Under the pieces are notes generated by a model that worked only from the letters and a program-made list of their open reading frames with translations, was not told where the DNA came from and did no database searches. A stretch of 33,359 bases of DNA, from IMG/VR virus record IMGVR_UViG_3300024433_000027, positions 1 through 33,359 of that record. The stretch is one strand, 5' to 3'. Shown in pieces: positions 23,090 to 30,609 of the stretch. This DNA is from a virus. How positions within the stretch are numbered: the first letter of the stretch is position 1; the number at the start of each line of letters is the position of its first letter. The position numbers and the translations under genes are program-made.

Positions 23090-23579
23090 CGTAATCCTCG
23101 CCACTGGTGTTCAGGGCCTCACTGCCGTCAACATGAACTATCAAATCGCCCGGATCGCCATGGGTAAGCAGAAACTCCACAAGGTGCCATGTATCCGCCG
23201 AAAAGACCCCATTGCTTGACTTGATAACGAGAGCATTATTGGCATCGTAAATGGAGAACGCCCCATTGTCGTTTAACTTGAGACGGAAATCTATCGCAGT
23301 ACCATTAGTGCACCACTGAAAGAATTCAAAATCCGTAATCCTGCCAACGTAACTGAATCGAACGTAGAAGCCTATGACATATTTATTCTCTCCGGTGGGA
23401 ACAGTGTCAACAAATATCTCATTGTAATTGACAGAATCCTGTTCCAACTCCACCACGTAAGTTTCATGCCCATATGGCGGTGCTGGACTTGTCTCAATTG
23501 TAGGACTACCTTCAGTCCAAATAAGTTCATGTAATGAACCCGACTCGAAGTTGATGAATGTCTTTAGGGCAAGTGCCAT
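23076..23579 (-). CDS. lectin-like (concanavalin/LamG-fold) protein in an AT-rich patch
   Basis: This 167-aa protein has the look of a concanavalin A-like jelly roll: alternating strands with YVIGFYVRFSYVG, FRLKLNDNGAFSIYDA, WHLVEFLLTHG and a closing LIVHVDGSEAL. These modules bind glycans and are common in phage tail tips. Its DNA is much more AT-rich than the surroundings: 49 of 120 bases (41%) are G or C in 23221-23340. That suggests a separate origin. The ATG at 23579 overlaps the fibre stop by one base (TAATG); an earlier in-frame start would overlap the fibre gene by 31 nt. Confidence 0.6.
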   Translation of the reverse strand: MALALKTFINFESGSLHELIWTEGSPTIETSPAPPYGHETYVVELEQDSVNYNEIFVDTVPTGENKYVIGFYVRFSYVGRITDFEFFQWCTNGTAIDFRLKLNDNGAFSIYDANNALVIKSSNGVFSADTWHLVEFLLTHGDPGDLIVHVDGSEALNTSGEDYDGSS

Positions 23580-24736
23580 TAGTCCACCGTGTACTTTCCG
23601 AATATCCACACTTTGCCGGGCGTCCCGACAACGGCGGAACTGTGATAGACCAGCACTGAGTTGGCCGCCATGCCGGTATTGTTCATCGTAACGTCCGTCG
23701 GTGTCGTCGTCGCCGTGATCGCCGCAGCCGAAATGTCCGTGCCCCCCGCATCTGGTGTGTCATAGCCGCGTTCCGTCAACTCAAAGGTAGTGCTGGTCGC
23801 AGCCTTGACGTGGACTCGCACTTGGGTAAGTGTCGCCGCATGTGGGAACCAGTGAACAATGAACTCATCATCATCCGCAGGAGTAGGAACTTCGACAAGG
23901 AAGCTCCGTGTCCGCCACTTGGCAAGTAGGGGGAGGTCTTCGACCTTGACTTTCCTGTGGCGGGAGACACTGACATCTTGTATACACAACCAATCACCGC
24001 CGACTGCCCCTCCCGAAGGTTCCGTGAGTTCCGAAAAATGAGCCCAATACGCTTTACCCTGTGGGGAATACAGCAGGAAATCGGTTTCTACCTCACCCCC
24101 GCTCGCAGGCCATTCTGTACCATCGAGGACTATCTCTCCAGGACCGTCCGGGGTGATGTTTATGTCCCCACTGTTGATGGAGACTATCTCTAAGTCTGTA
24201 GCCACAGCCCGAATAGAGGCTGTCCTCAGTTGCGTAGATACAGTTTGGACGGTCCCATGAGGATCAGTCACGTCCGCAATGTGAGTATCTATATCAGCAT
24301 GGCTGGTAGTCCCAATGTTCGAGATGGCCGTGTGGTCGATGTCTCCGTCGTTGACCATCGTAGCATCAACGTGGCCATCCGCATCGAGCTTGATGGGCTT
24401 ACCCGCATCCCCGGCACCAGCACTCGAATTCAGGTGTTCAGCTTCGGTAAAATAACGGTCATCGAGTTGACCACCATCCAACTCAGTTTCAGTGTAGTAC
24501 CGAGCATCCCCCCGTGCGTCATTGTGGTATTGATTGTGGTCATCGTCAGCAAGTCCGGCTACACTGCCATGGTCAATACTTCCTTGGTGTTGCGTCACAT
24601 TCGACGCTGCCACACATGCATCCGGCAGGGTCCCAGCCGCACCTCCGCCGAGCACCTGGTCCGCTTCCACCATACCGATGAAGCCGTCTCCCGCCGGAGC
24701 CACCTTCGCAATGAGATTGATGTCGCCTTCGCCCAT
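23579..24736 (-). CDS. tail fibre protein 2
   Basis: A 385-aa fibre-type protein. Residues 55-101 carry the motif DHGSVAGLADDDHNQYHN followed by ARGDARYYTETEL, typical of trimeric phage fibres, and then Asp/His-rich repeats (HADIDTHIADVTDPHGT). The C-terminal 100 residues form a beta domain that may be the tip. The fibre motif is shared with the preceding fibre gene at protein and DNA level. It overlaps that gene's stop by one base. Confidence 0.75.
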   Translation of the reverse strand: MGEGDINLIAKVAPAGDGFIGMVEADQVLGGGAAGTLPDACVAASNVTQHQGSIDHGSVAGLADDDHNQYHNDARGDARYYTETELDGGQLDDRYFTEAEHLNSSAGAGDAGKPIKLDADGHVDATMVNDGDIDHTAISNIGTTSHADIDTHIADVTDPHGTVQTVSTQLRTASIRAVATDLEIVSINSGDINITPDGPGEIVLDGTEWPASGGEVETDFLLYSPQGKAYWAHFSELTEPSGGAVGGDWLCIQDVSVSRHRKVKVEDLPLLAKWRTRSFLVEVPTPADDDEFIVHWFPHAATLTQVRVHVKAATSTTFELTERGYDTPDAGGTDISAAAITATTTPTDVTMNNTGMAANSVLVYHSSAVVGTPGKVWIFGKYTVD

Positions 24737-26472
24737 TATGCCGGTTCCGTCGTCGTAACGACTTTCGTACCAAGATTCGGATTCGTAGACCGCCAGGCAT
24801 AGTAATCTTCGGTATACCCGTTGGCGTTGGTCACCGACACCGTTTCAGGGTTTTGGAATCCGCCCTCAAACCCCCCAACCCAAAACGCTACCAGCCCCAA
24901 TCGCTTCGGGAACGCGAAGAGCATGTACTCTCCCGCGCCGGTGGTCACCGCGTCCCACTCCTGCGTGTTGTCGTTCGTGACCTCCGAATTGGCGAGCCCC
25001 TCAATGTCCGCCTCGGTGAACGTGTCGGTCTTTACCGTCACACCGTAGTAGAGCGGGTCGATCGTCGCGTTGCCGGAAGAGGAGACGAGCGTATGGTCAC
25101 CAAGACTAGCAAGATTGGAAACGTAGACCTTGTAGTTCTCAGTGAAGCCCGCCGAGTTCGTAATACTGAGAGTCGAGCTATCAAGAGTCATCGCAATGGC
25201 AATACCGTTGTACGTGAAGCCGGTATGCCCGTCGGTCTCGTAGTCTGAGCCCGTCTTGATGGTTGTGTAAGTCGCTGGGTGCGCGAATACCAAGTAGTTC
25301 GTACCGACCGACGACAATGCCATGCTGCGGGTGGTGTCGTTACTGATCGCCTCGCTACCACCAGTAAGACCTTCGACCTGAGCCTCAGTCAGACTGCTCC
25401 CGTTCGCGTGGCTGCCCCAGATAATCAGATTGCGAAAGTAGACCGTTTCGGTATCCGTATCATTCTCCTCGCCTTTGTCTGCACTAAGCGTGAACTGGAT
25501 GTAGGTGTCCTTACTGGTCGGGTAGTTCGTAGCTTCCGTCGTACTCTTCTGGGCGTAGGGGGAATCCATTACGAGTGGGTTCGTACCCCACACCCCCCCA
25601 CCGCCGTTCGTTGCCATCGTGATAGTCGCCGCAGTCGGAGGCCCGTTGTCATACGTAGCGTCGAAGGTAATGTCCCCCGCTGCTTCCCACACTCCATCAC
25701 CAATAAGTTGTGTAGTTGCCTCGTTGTCGGTGAAACTAGCAATCGAGAAAGCAAAGGTGTAATCGTAGGCGGCGGGGACCCAGTTTGCACCATCCCACTT
25801 GAGAACCTCGTTCGTCTCCGGAGAATCAGTAGTCGTATCTACGTCGGCTACCGCATCCACACTTTCTGTGCGTTTAACATACTGTGCATGGTCATCGTCC
25901 TCCAGGCCCCCCAATACCCCATGATCTGTTACCGCATTGTCGTCTACGTATTTCTTGGTAGCCGGCTCGTAGTCCTGGTTAGGTGTGAACTCACGATCAT
26001 TGTTCACTGACAGATATTTCCTCACACCATCAGGCCATCCTAGAGGGTAGTCCCAGTCTAGGTTTCCTAGAAGGGTGATGAGTGTTTTCGTGTAATACCG
26101 AGCATCCCCCCGGGCATTGTTATGATACTGGGTATGGTCATCGTCCGCGAGACCGTCGAGGTTACCGTGGTCGGAGGTGCGGGTTCGCTCCAGCTCCTCA
26201 GCCAGGTCGGCTGTCTCTGCCACCATCCGGGCTATACTATCCAGGCTACCAATGCCCCCCGGCGTCTCATCGACGGGTACGATCTCAGGAATAGAAGTGA
26301 TTTGTTCCAGACGCTTAAGGATATTCTTCTCTGTGGGTGAGATTTCCTCCGCCTCGGGAAGAGTCTGGAAAGGGATTTGGTCAGCAAAGGCGGAGGCTAG
26401 AGGAGAGGACTCCCGGACAACCTGCCGCACCCGAGCGGGTGGGTGAGCCATACTCCGGGACCAATACCGCAT
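24736..26472 (-). CDS. tail fibre protein 1
   Basis: A 578-aa fibre-type protein. The N-terminus (1-100) is helical and probably anchors to the tail. It is followed by two copies of the DHG..GL.DDDH.QY motif (101-130 and 183-199), with YEPATKKYVDDNAV between, a widespread fibre sequence. The rest is a beta-rich shaft and tip ending with a repeated theme (AYAWRSTNPN-like). A motif copy at 26330-26344 encodes ISPTE near residue 44. The ATG 26472 lies 6 nt after the upstream stop. Confidence 0.78.
   Translation of the reverse strand: MRYWSRSMAHPPARVRQVVRESSPLASAFADQIPFQTLPEAEEISPTEKNILKRLEQITSIPEIVPVDETPGGIGSLDSIARMVAETADLAEELERTRTSDHGNLDGLADDDHTQYHNNARGDARYYTKTLITLLGNLDWDYPLGWPDGVRKYLSVNNDREFTPNQDYEPATKKYVDDNAVTDHGVLGGLEDDDHAQYVKRTESVDAVADVDTTTDSPETNEVLKWDGANWVPAAYDYTFAFSIASFTDNEATTQLIGDGVWEAAGDITFDATYDNGPPTAATITMATNGGGGVWGTNPLVMDSPYAQKSTTEATNYPTSKDTYIQFTLSADKGEENDTDTETVYFRNLIIWGSHANGSSLTEAQVEGLTGGSEAISNDTTRSMALSSVGTNYLVFAHPATYTTIKTGSDYETDGHTGFTYNGIAIAMTLDSSTLSITNSAGFTENYKVYVSNLASLGDHTLVSSSGNATIDPLYYGVTVKTDTFTEADIEGLANSEVTNDNTQEWDAVTTGAGEYMLFAFPKRLGLVAFWVGGFEGGFQNPETVSVTNANGYTEDYYAWRSTNPNLGTKVVTTTEPA
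26330..26344 (+). repeat. dispersed motif copy 12, inside fibre gene 1
   Basis: TCTGTGGGTGAGATT on the + strand: exact 12-bp core, with two differences in the leading CTT. It lies in the 5' part of the - strand fibre gene. Confidence 0.88.
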
Positions 26473-26478
26473 TGCACA

Positions 26479-28074
26479 CTACCCCCAAGCCAAGAAGCCA
26501 CCGCGGTTCTCATTGTCCGACGTGTCCCCCTCGGCGTGCCCTGGGAACCTTGCACACTTACGCTCGACCATCAACCGCATCGCCCTCTGTTTCGCAACGA
26601 ACCTCGTGTGAAGGGCTTGCAGTCGTTTCGTGCTGGCCTCTATCGCCAGAATGTCCATCGCCGCCGACATGCACACGAGGTGCTTCAAGACCAGACTGTA
26701 CTGTGGGACCACCTCATACGTTATCGTCCCAGTGGGAAGCTCAGTCCAATCCTCCGCCAGAGTTGCTACCCGCGTCACGTTGTTGTAGGCCGTGATGAGC
26801 CTCTCCTGAACCACCTTTTCGTAGCCGGCTGGCCCGGTCGCGGTCAGAACCCTCACCAGGTACCCCGCATACGCATTCTCACGGGTATCGAGGGTTCCAT
26901 CAGTGGGAGTGGCTGCGAGTGTGATCGACCCTGCTGCCATTGTTCCCGCCGTACCGTAGTGCATGAGCGGCTCACCTAGCGGCACGAACAGTACCTCCAG
27001 CGTGTCGGTTGACTTCCAATCCCGCAGCAACCGGAGAGTGTTCCCCTCGATAACGACACCACCCTGCCCCGAGCTGAAGTGGTTGTCCGGCCACATCTCA
27101 TACTCCGGCAGACCGCTCGTCGAGTTCAGCTTCGCAACCCGCCAAACCTCACCCACATTGGGGGGCAGTGTATAGTTCTGCTTCCCGGACTCCAGGGTGA
27201 TGTTGTAGCGAACCAGCACCGGGTGGTCCGTGTTCACATTCAGGTCCGTCAATATGGCAGCAAACGCCGTCTGGAGGAAGTCCACAATCTCCCCGTTCGT
27301 GTACTTCGGGTTCACAGAGGGTTCGTCCGTCATCTTCCGGATCAGGGTCACACAGTCACTCAGGAACCCCGCTCCCGACATCGCCGAGGACCCCACCACA
27401 GCCGGAGCCACGAGCGTGTCGATCGCGTCCCGAATCTTCGTCAGGCTGTCCGTCCCCGTGGCGAATCCGGCCCCGGCCGTACCATCCCCTAACTCCCGAA
27501 GAGACTCCACACTGTCGGTCGCTGGGTCAAACGTACCGGCACCCGTAGGAGCCGAAGCTGCCTTAGACATCAGAGCCAGAAGGAATGATCGTAGGTTGTT
27601 CGGTCCAGCAGCAGCAAACCCGGTCGTCAGATAGTCATGGTGATGGTACCCAGTACCGTCGTAGTCGGCCTCCAGGTTCACGGCTGCCGTTGCGTCCCCA
27701 CTGATCTGCTCCACGTTCACATCGGGGGTGGCACTCACCAACCGGACCTCCTCTACAGCCGGGTCAAGCCCAGCTCCCGTTACCATCAGAGTCACGCCCT
27801 CTGCTCCAGTGGCAAATGCAGCATCGGGCCAGTCCACCCGATAGAGACCCGGGGAGGAGGTCGCGTCGATCTGAATCATCTTGTTGTCGGCGTGGGCTGC
27901 ATCCGTGGACCCCAGGGCCGTAGCATCTACCTTCGCAGCCGGAGCGGCTCCATACCGAGTGTACTGGAGGTCCAGGTCCGTGATGGTATACCCCGTCTCT
28001 GGAGTAAAGTCAGCAGAGTCCCGAAGCATTATGTACCGCGAGACATCTACAGTGTCTACAGCAATCTCAGCCAT
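26479..28074 (-). CDS. probable head-tail adaptor fused to an N-terminal beta domain
   Basis: A 531-aa protein that seems to have two parts. Residues 1-120 are beta-rich with MIQIDATSSPGLYRVDWPDAAF, a stretch seen in phage minor structural proteins. From about residue 260 the pattern YTNGEIVDFLQTAFA, NYTLPPNVGEVWRV and LRDWKSTDTLEVLFVP, then a helical end, recalls podoviral adaptor or tail-tube A proteins. The location after coat protein and before fibres fits an adaptor. The ATG at 28074 overlaps the previous stop by one base. The fusion reading is inference. Confidence 0.5.
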   Translation of the reverse strand: MAEIAVDTVDVSRYIMLRDSADFTPETGYTITDLDLQYTRYGAAPAAKVDATALGSTDAAHADNKMIQIDATSSPGLYRVDWPDAAFATGAEGVTLMVTGAGLDPAVEEVRLVSATPDVNVEQISGDATAAVNLEADYDGTGYHHHDYLTTGFAAAGPNNLRSFLLALMSKAASAPTGAGTFDPATDSVESLRELGDGTAGAGFATGTDSLTKIRDAIDTLVAPAVVGSSAMSGAGFLSDCVTLIRKMTDEPSVNPKYTNGEIVDFLQTAFAAILTDLNVNTDHPVLVRYNITLESGKQNYTLPPNVGEVWRVAKLNSTSGLPEYEMWPDNHFSSGQGGVVIEGNTLRLLRDWKSTDTLEVLFVPLGEPLMHYGTAGTMAAGSITLAATPTDGTLDTRENAYAGYLVRVLTATGPAGYEKVVQERLITAYNNVTRVATLAEDWTELPTGTITYEVVPQYSLVLKHLVCMSAAMDILAIEASTKRLQALHTRFVAKQRAMRLMVERKCARFPGHAEGDTSDNENRGGFLAWG

Positions 28075-28511
28075 TACCCTATCGCCCTTGCTGGACCAAC
28101 CTGCCCACCGGAGATCGGAGACGAGAACGCATAGGGAAGAGGACGGTTCATCTTCTTCTTCAACCAGTCCCACTTCTCCTGTTGATCCATGATGTCATCC
28201 GTCTGCTTCCGGATACCGGCTCTGTTCTTCTCCAGGAGTCGTCTCTTCGTTTTCTTGAGGTCCACCGGCCCGTAGCACCCCACGATCATCTCAACGAACT
28301 TTGCGGTCATCTTCTCGAAGCGAGCCCCCAGGTCCTCGATCTCGTCCACAATCCGTAGCGTCCTGTGCAGCCAATACGCGAGGACCCACTGCCCCGTAGC
28401 CTGGTTCCAGAACGTCACCATGTCGGGGTCGTGGAGCCTCCTCCGGAAGAATTGTGCGGCTGGGGTCTCCCGCACCAAGTGCTGCTGAGGGTTTAGGACT
28501 GTCACACTCAT
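28074..28511 (-). CDS. 145-aa protein downstream of coat protein
   Basis: A helical, charged protein with Trp-rich parts (VTFWNQATGQWVLAYWLHR) and a Lys/Arg-rich middle (KKTKRRLLEKNRAGIRK). Its place between coat and adaptor suggests a small head or head-completion protein. ATG 28511 has GGAGGA 5 nt upstream; a longer frame from GTG 28547 would begin inside the motif copy and is less likely. It is preceded by a terminator and a motif copy, so its expression may be reduced relative to the coat protein. Confidence 0.6.
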   Translation of the reverse strand: MSVTVLNPQQHLVRETPAAQFFRRRLHDPDMVTFWNQATGQWVLAYWLHRTLRIVDEIEDLGARFEKMTAKFVEMIVGCYGPVDLKKTKRRLLEKNRAGIRKQTDDIMDQQEKWDWLKKKMNRPLPYAFSSPISGGQVGPARAIG

Positions 28512-28535
28512 ATCGCTCCTCCCAATCTCCTCCTC

Positions 28536-28550
28536 AATCTCACCCACAGA
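28536..28550 (-). repeat. dispersed motif copy 13
   Basis: TCTGTGGGTGAGATT on the - strand: exact 12-bp core, lying right after the T-run of the coat gene terminator and 24 nt before the ATG at 28511. Confidence 0.88.
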
Positions 28551-28596
28551 AAAGGGTTGGCGGGTCCCGAGCTATGGGAGTCGCCCAGGACCCGCC
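28551..28596 (-). terminator. rho-independent-type terminator after the coat gene
   Basis: A 9-bp perfect stem GGCGGGTCC/GGACCCGCC (28559-28567 with 28588-28596) has an inner TGGG/CCCA stem. On the - strand it is followed by AACCC and TTTTCT. It lies between the coat gene stop and the next gene, where partial termination would favour coat protein. Confidence 0.65.
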
Positions 28597-28610
28597 GGAG
28601 GAGGAGTTTT

Positions 28611-30107
28611 CTAACCTAGCACCTCTGAGATGCCCGTCAGCTTCATAAAGTTCGGCTGAGTGGGCATACAGTTCCACTGCCGGACGAACGGAGCCTCGAT
28701 GAAGTCCGTCGTCGCTCCGGAAGCACTGTGGGCGTGCTTGAATATACCTTGGTAACCACCGCCGCCACCCAGTGACGCGACGAAATCAACCTCAGTACCG
28801 AACCGGGAGTCCGTCTTGGTCCCGGGGATACTGGGGGGTACATACCGCGTGATCCCACCGTTTTTCAGCTTCCCAGCGTAGAACGTCCCGCTGGCACAGT
28901 AGGTCGAGGTGTAAATCTCGCACGGCCTGGACGCGAACCGATACCGGAATCCCTCCCAGCCGGCCTCCACTTCCAGGGGACGACCGTTTCGGTCGTACCG
29001 GAACCGACCCGGCTGATCCGCCACAGCAGCGTTGTAGCTGTCCAGGTTGTCGATGAACCCAATCAGCACGCCCATAGTCGTGATCGCCGCATCCATTCTC
29101 TTCCCCGGGAACGACTCATAGTACATGGCAAAGTGCCGGTTCAGGGCACTCTCCGTGAGAGCCGCACCCAGAGCAGCCGGAACGTAGCTCTGGAACTGCC
29201 CGTGATCCGCGATGGTAATCCCGAAGAAGTCGGTGACCGTAGTACCATCAGCGATCCATGACTCCAGGGAGTTCGGGGCCACAGCCACTGAGTCCTTGAT
29301 GACGATCACATCATTGTCACCACCAGCACCCGCGTAGGTGATTCCACCACCCAGAACCGTCTCCACCTGGAACGTCCCACCGTCCACTCGCCGCAAGGTA
29401 ATCGTCTGGTCCAGAGGAGCCACGTTGTCCACGACTACGTAGAAGTTGGCGTTACGCTTCGTCGCCCCGGTGGAGTCGTACAGGTCCACCATCATACCCT
29501 GGCGGAACCTATGCACACGACCGGAGGCATCCGTACCACTCAGGTCCACGATGATCGCAGCCGTATCCGCCGCTTTGTTGGACATCGTGTCCGAGGAGTC
29601 CCCAACGTCCCCCAGGGCGTAGGTCGTAGTGTCTGTACTGTAGAACAGGGCCGCTTCCTGCTGAGCTAGGAGGTCACCCACACCCTTCAAGTTCTGAGCC
29701 ACGACCGAACCGATCGAGGCATTCAGACGGTCTGCCCGGAGAATCTGATGAGGTAGGTAGAAGTTCCCTCGGTGCTCGATGAGCTGGAGGGTTGTCTGAA
29801 TGAACGCGGGGGCCGTGACCTCATCGACGGCCTGGAAACTCTGCGGCGTATCATACATGGTGAAGTTGTTGGGTCCGGTGACGACGTTTCCGCCCACCGG
29901 ACTCGTAAACTTCGCTCCACCAGCGATACCCGCAACCCAAGACTTGAGGACATTCCACCCTCTCCCAATACCACGGTTCCGTACCACATTGGTACTAGAA
30001 CGGGCGATCATAGGGTAAATCGGGTCGAGGGACCACAACGATTCAAAAATCGTTGGCACTATCTTTTCCTCAAGTGTGTATTGAACTGCGTCACTAATCG
30101 TTGCCAT
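28611..30107 (-). CDS. major coat (capsid) protein candidate
   Basis: This 498-aa protein sits after portal and scaffold and before adaptor and tail genes, the coat position in podoviruses. It starts MATISDAVQYTLEEKIVPTIFES with an N-terminal helix, followed by beta-rich segments (for example SPVGGNVVTGPNNFTMYDTPQSFQAVDEV), and has the size of a large coat protein with an inserted domain. No specific motif proves the HK97 fold from sequence alone. GGAG lies 7 nt before ATG 30107. A promoter inside the scaffold gene and a terminator behind this gene would both boost its expression. Confidence 0.75.
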   Translation of the reverse strand: MATISDAVQYTLEEKIVPTIFESLWSLDPIYPMIARSSTNVVRNRGIGRGWNVLKSWVAGIAGGAKFTSPVGGNVVTGPNNFTMYDTPQSFQAVDEVTAPAFIQTTLQLIEHRGNFYLPHQILRADRLNASIGSVVAQNLKGVGDLLAQQEAALFYSTDTTTYALGDVGDSSDTMSNKAADTAAIIVDLSGTDASGRVHRFRQGMMVDLYDSTGATKRNANFYVVVDNVAPLDQTITLRRVDGGTFQVETVLGGGITYAGAGGDNDVIVIKDSVAVAPNSLESWIADGTTVTDFFGITIADHGQFQSYVPAALGAALTESALNRHFAMYYESFPGKRMDAAITTMGVLIGFIDNLDSYNAAVADQPGRFRYDRNGRPLEVEAGWEGFRYRFASRPCEIYTSTYCASGTFYAGKLKNGGITRYVPPSIPGTKTDSRFGTEVDFVASLGGGGGYQGIFKHAHSASGATTDFIEAPFVRQWNCMPTQPNFMKLTGISEVLG

Positions 30108-30111
30108 CTCG

Positions 30112-30567
30112 TTACTCCACAAGGGGGCTGGGTCGTCTCTTGAGCAGCTTCAACTGACCAGCCAGGGCCATTCGTTGTTCCTTCTCGTCTTCTGTTCGTC
30201 TGGCTCCCCCTCGTTTGAACAGCGACACAAACTCCGAAGCAATCTCGGCCTGCTCCCTCTTGATTACCAAGTGCTCCGAGATCACTCGCAGGAACCCTCC
30301 TGCTTGGCGGTCCCACACAGTCCAGGACCAACATGGTCTCTCCCGTAGTCGATCCCTTGAACGTGAAGGAGTTACCGGATGATACTGCCCACCCCATAGT
30401 TTCTTCAAGTGAAGCAACATACGGGCGTCAGTATTTTCGACCCGGACTACTAGCCGGAACTCATCGGTACGTTGACCACCTCGGGTGTAAATACCAATGC
30501 ACCCTTCACCGTCGATGACTCCGGCGGTCCAACCTAAATCAGCGTCAGTCACGTCCGGTAACCCCAT
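30112..30567 (-). CDS. LAGLIDADG-type homing endonuclease, free-standing
   Basis: A 151-aa protein with one LAGLIDADG-type helix, LGWTAGVIDGEGCIGI (11-26), where D19 and E21 sit at the catalytic turn. It is followed by beta strands (FRLVVRVENTDARMLLHLKKLWGG) and the second-half signature HLVIKREQAEIASEF. Single-motif members act as dimers and cut long asymmetric sites to spread themselves. It stands between scaffold and coat genes, which normally adjoin, so it looks like an inserted gene. It leaves only a 4-nt gap to the coat gene, and part of the coat ribosome-binding site lies at its 3' end. No intron is evident. Confidence 0.8.
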   Translation of the reverse strand: MGLPDVTDADLGWTAGVIDGEGCIGIYTRGGQRTDEFRLVVRVENTDARMLLHLKKLWGGQYHPVTPSRSRDRLRERPCWSWTVWDRQAGGFLRVISEHLVIKREQAEIASEFVSLFKRGGARRTEDEKEQRMALAGQLKLLKRRPSPLVE

Positions 30568-30609
30568 TCTGTGGATGAGGTTTCAGAGGTCACAACGTCG
30601 ATTCGACTG

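Noticed and set aside
23376-23410. TTGACA with AATAAA 17 nt downstream on the - strand in the lectin-like gene
   Set aside because: The -10 lacks both conserved T ends and the patch is AT-rich, where such matches arise by chance.
27145-27156. Further near copy AACCTCACCCAC in the adaptor-like gene
   Set aside because: One mismatch within a peptide (NVGEVW) that is plausible for the protein itself; one such chance match in the window is not unlikely. Also weaker matches at 4421-4432 and near 7846 were left out.
2926-28550. Motif as promoter for a single-subunit phage RNA polymerase
   Set aside because: Half the copies point against the direction of transcription of their arm, and one copy lies inside a bacterial-type promoter. 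No such polymerase gene is in the window, though it could be outside.
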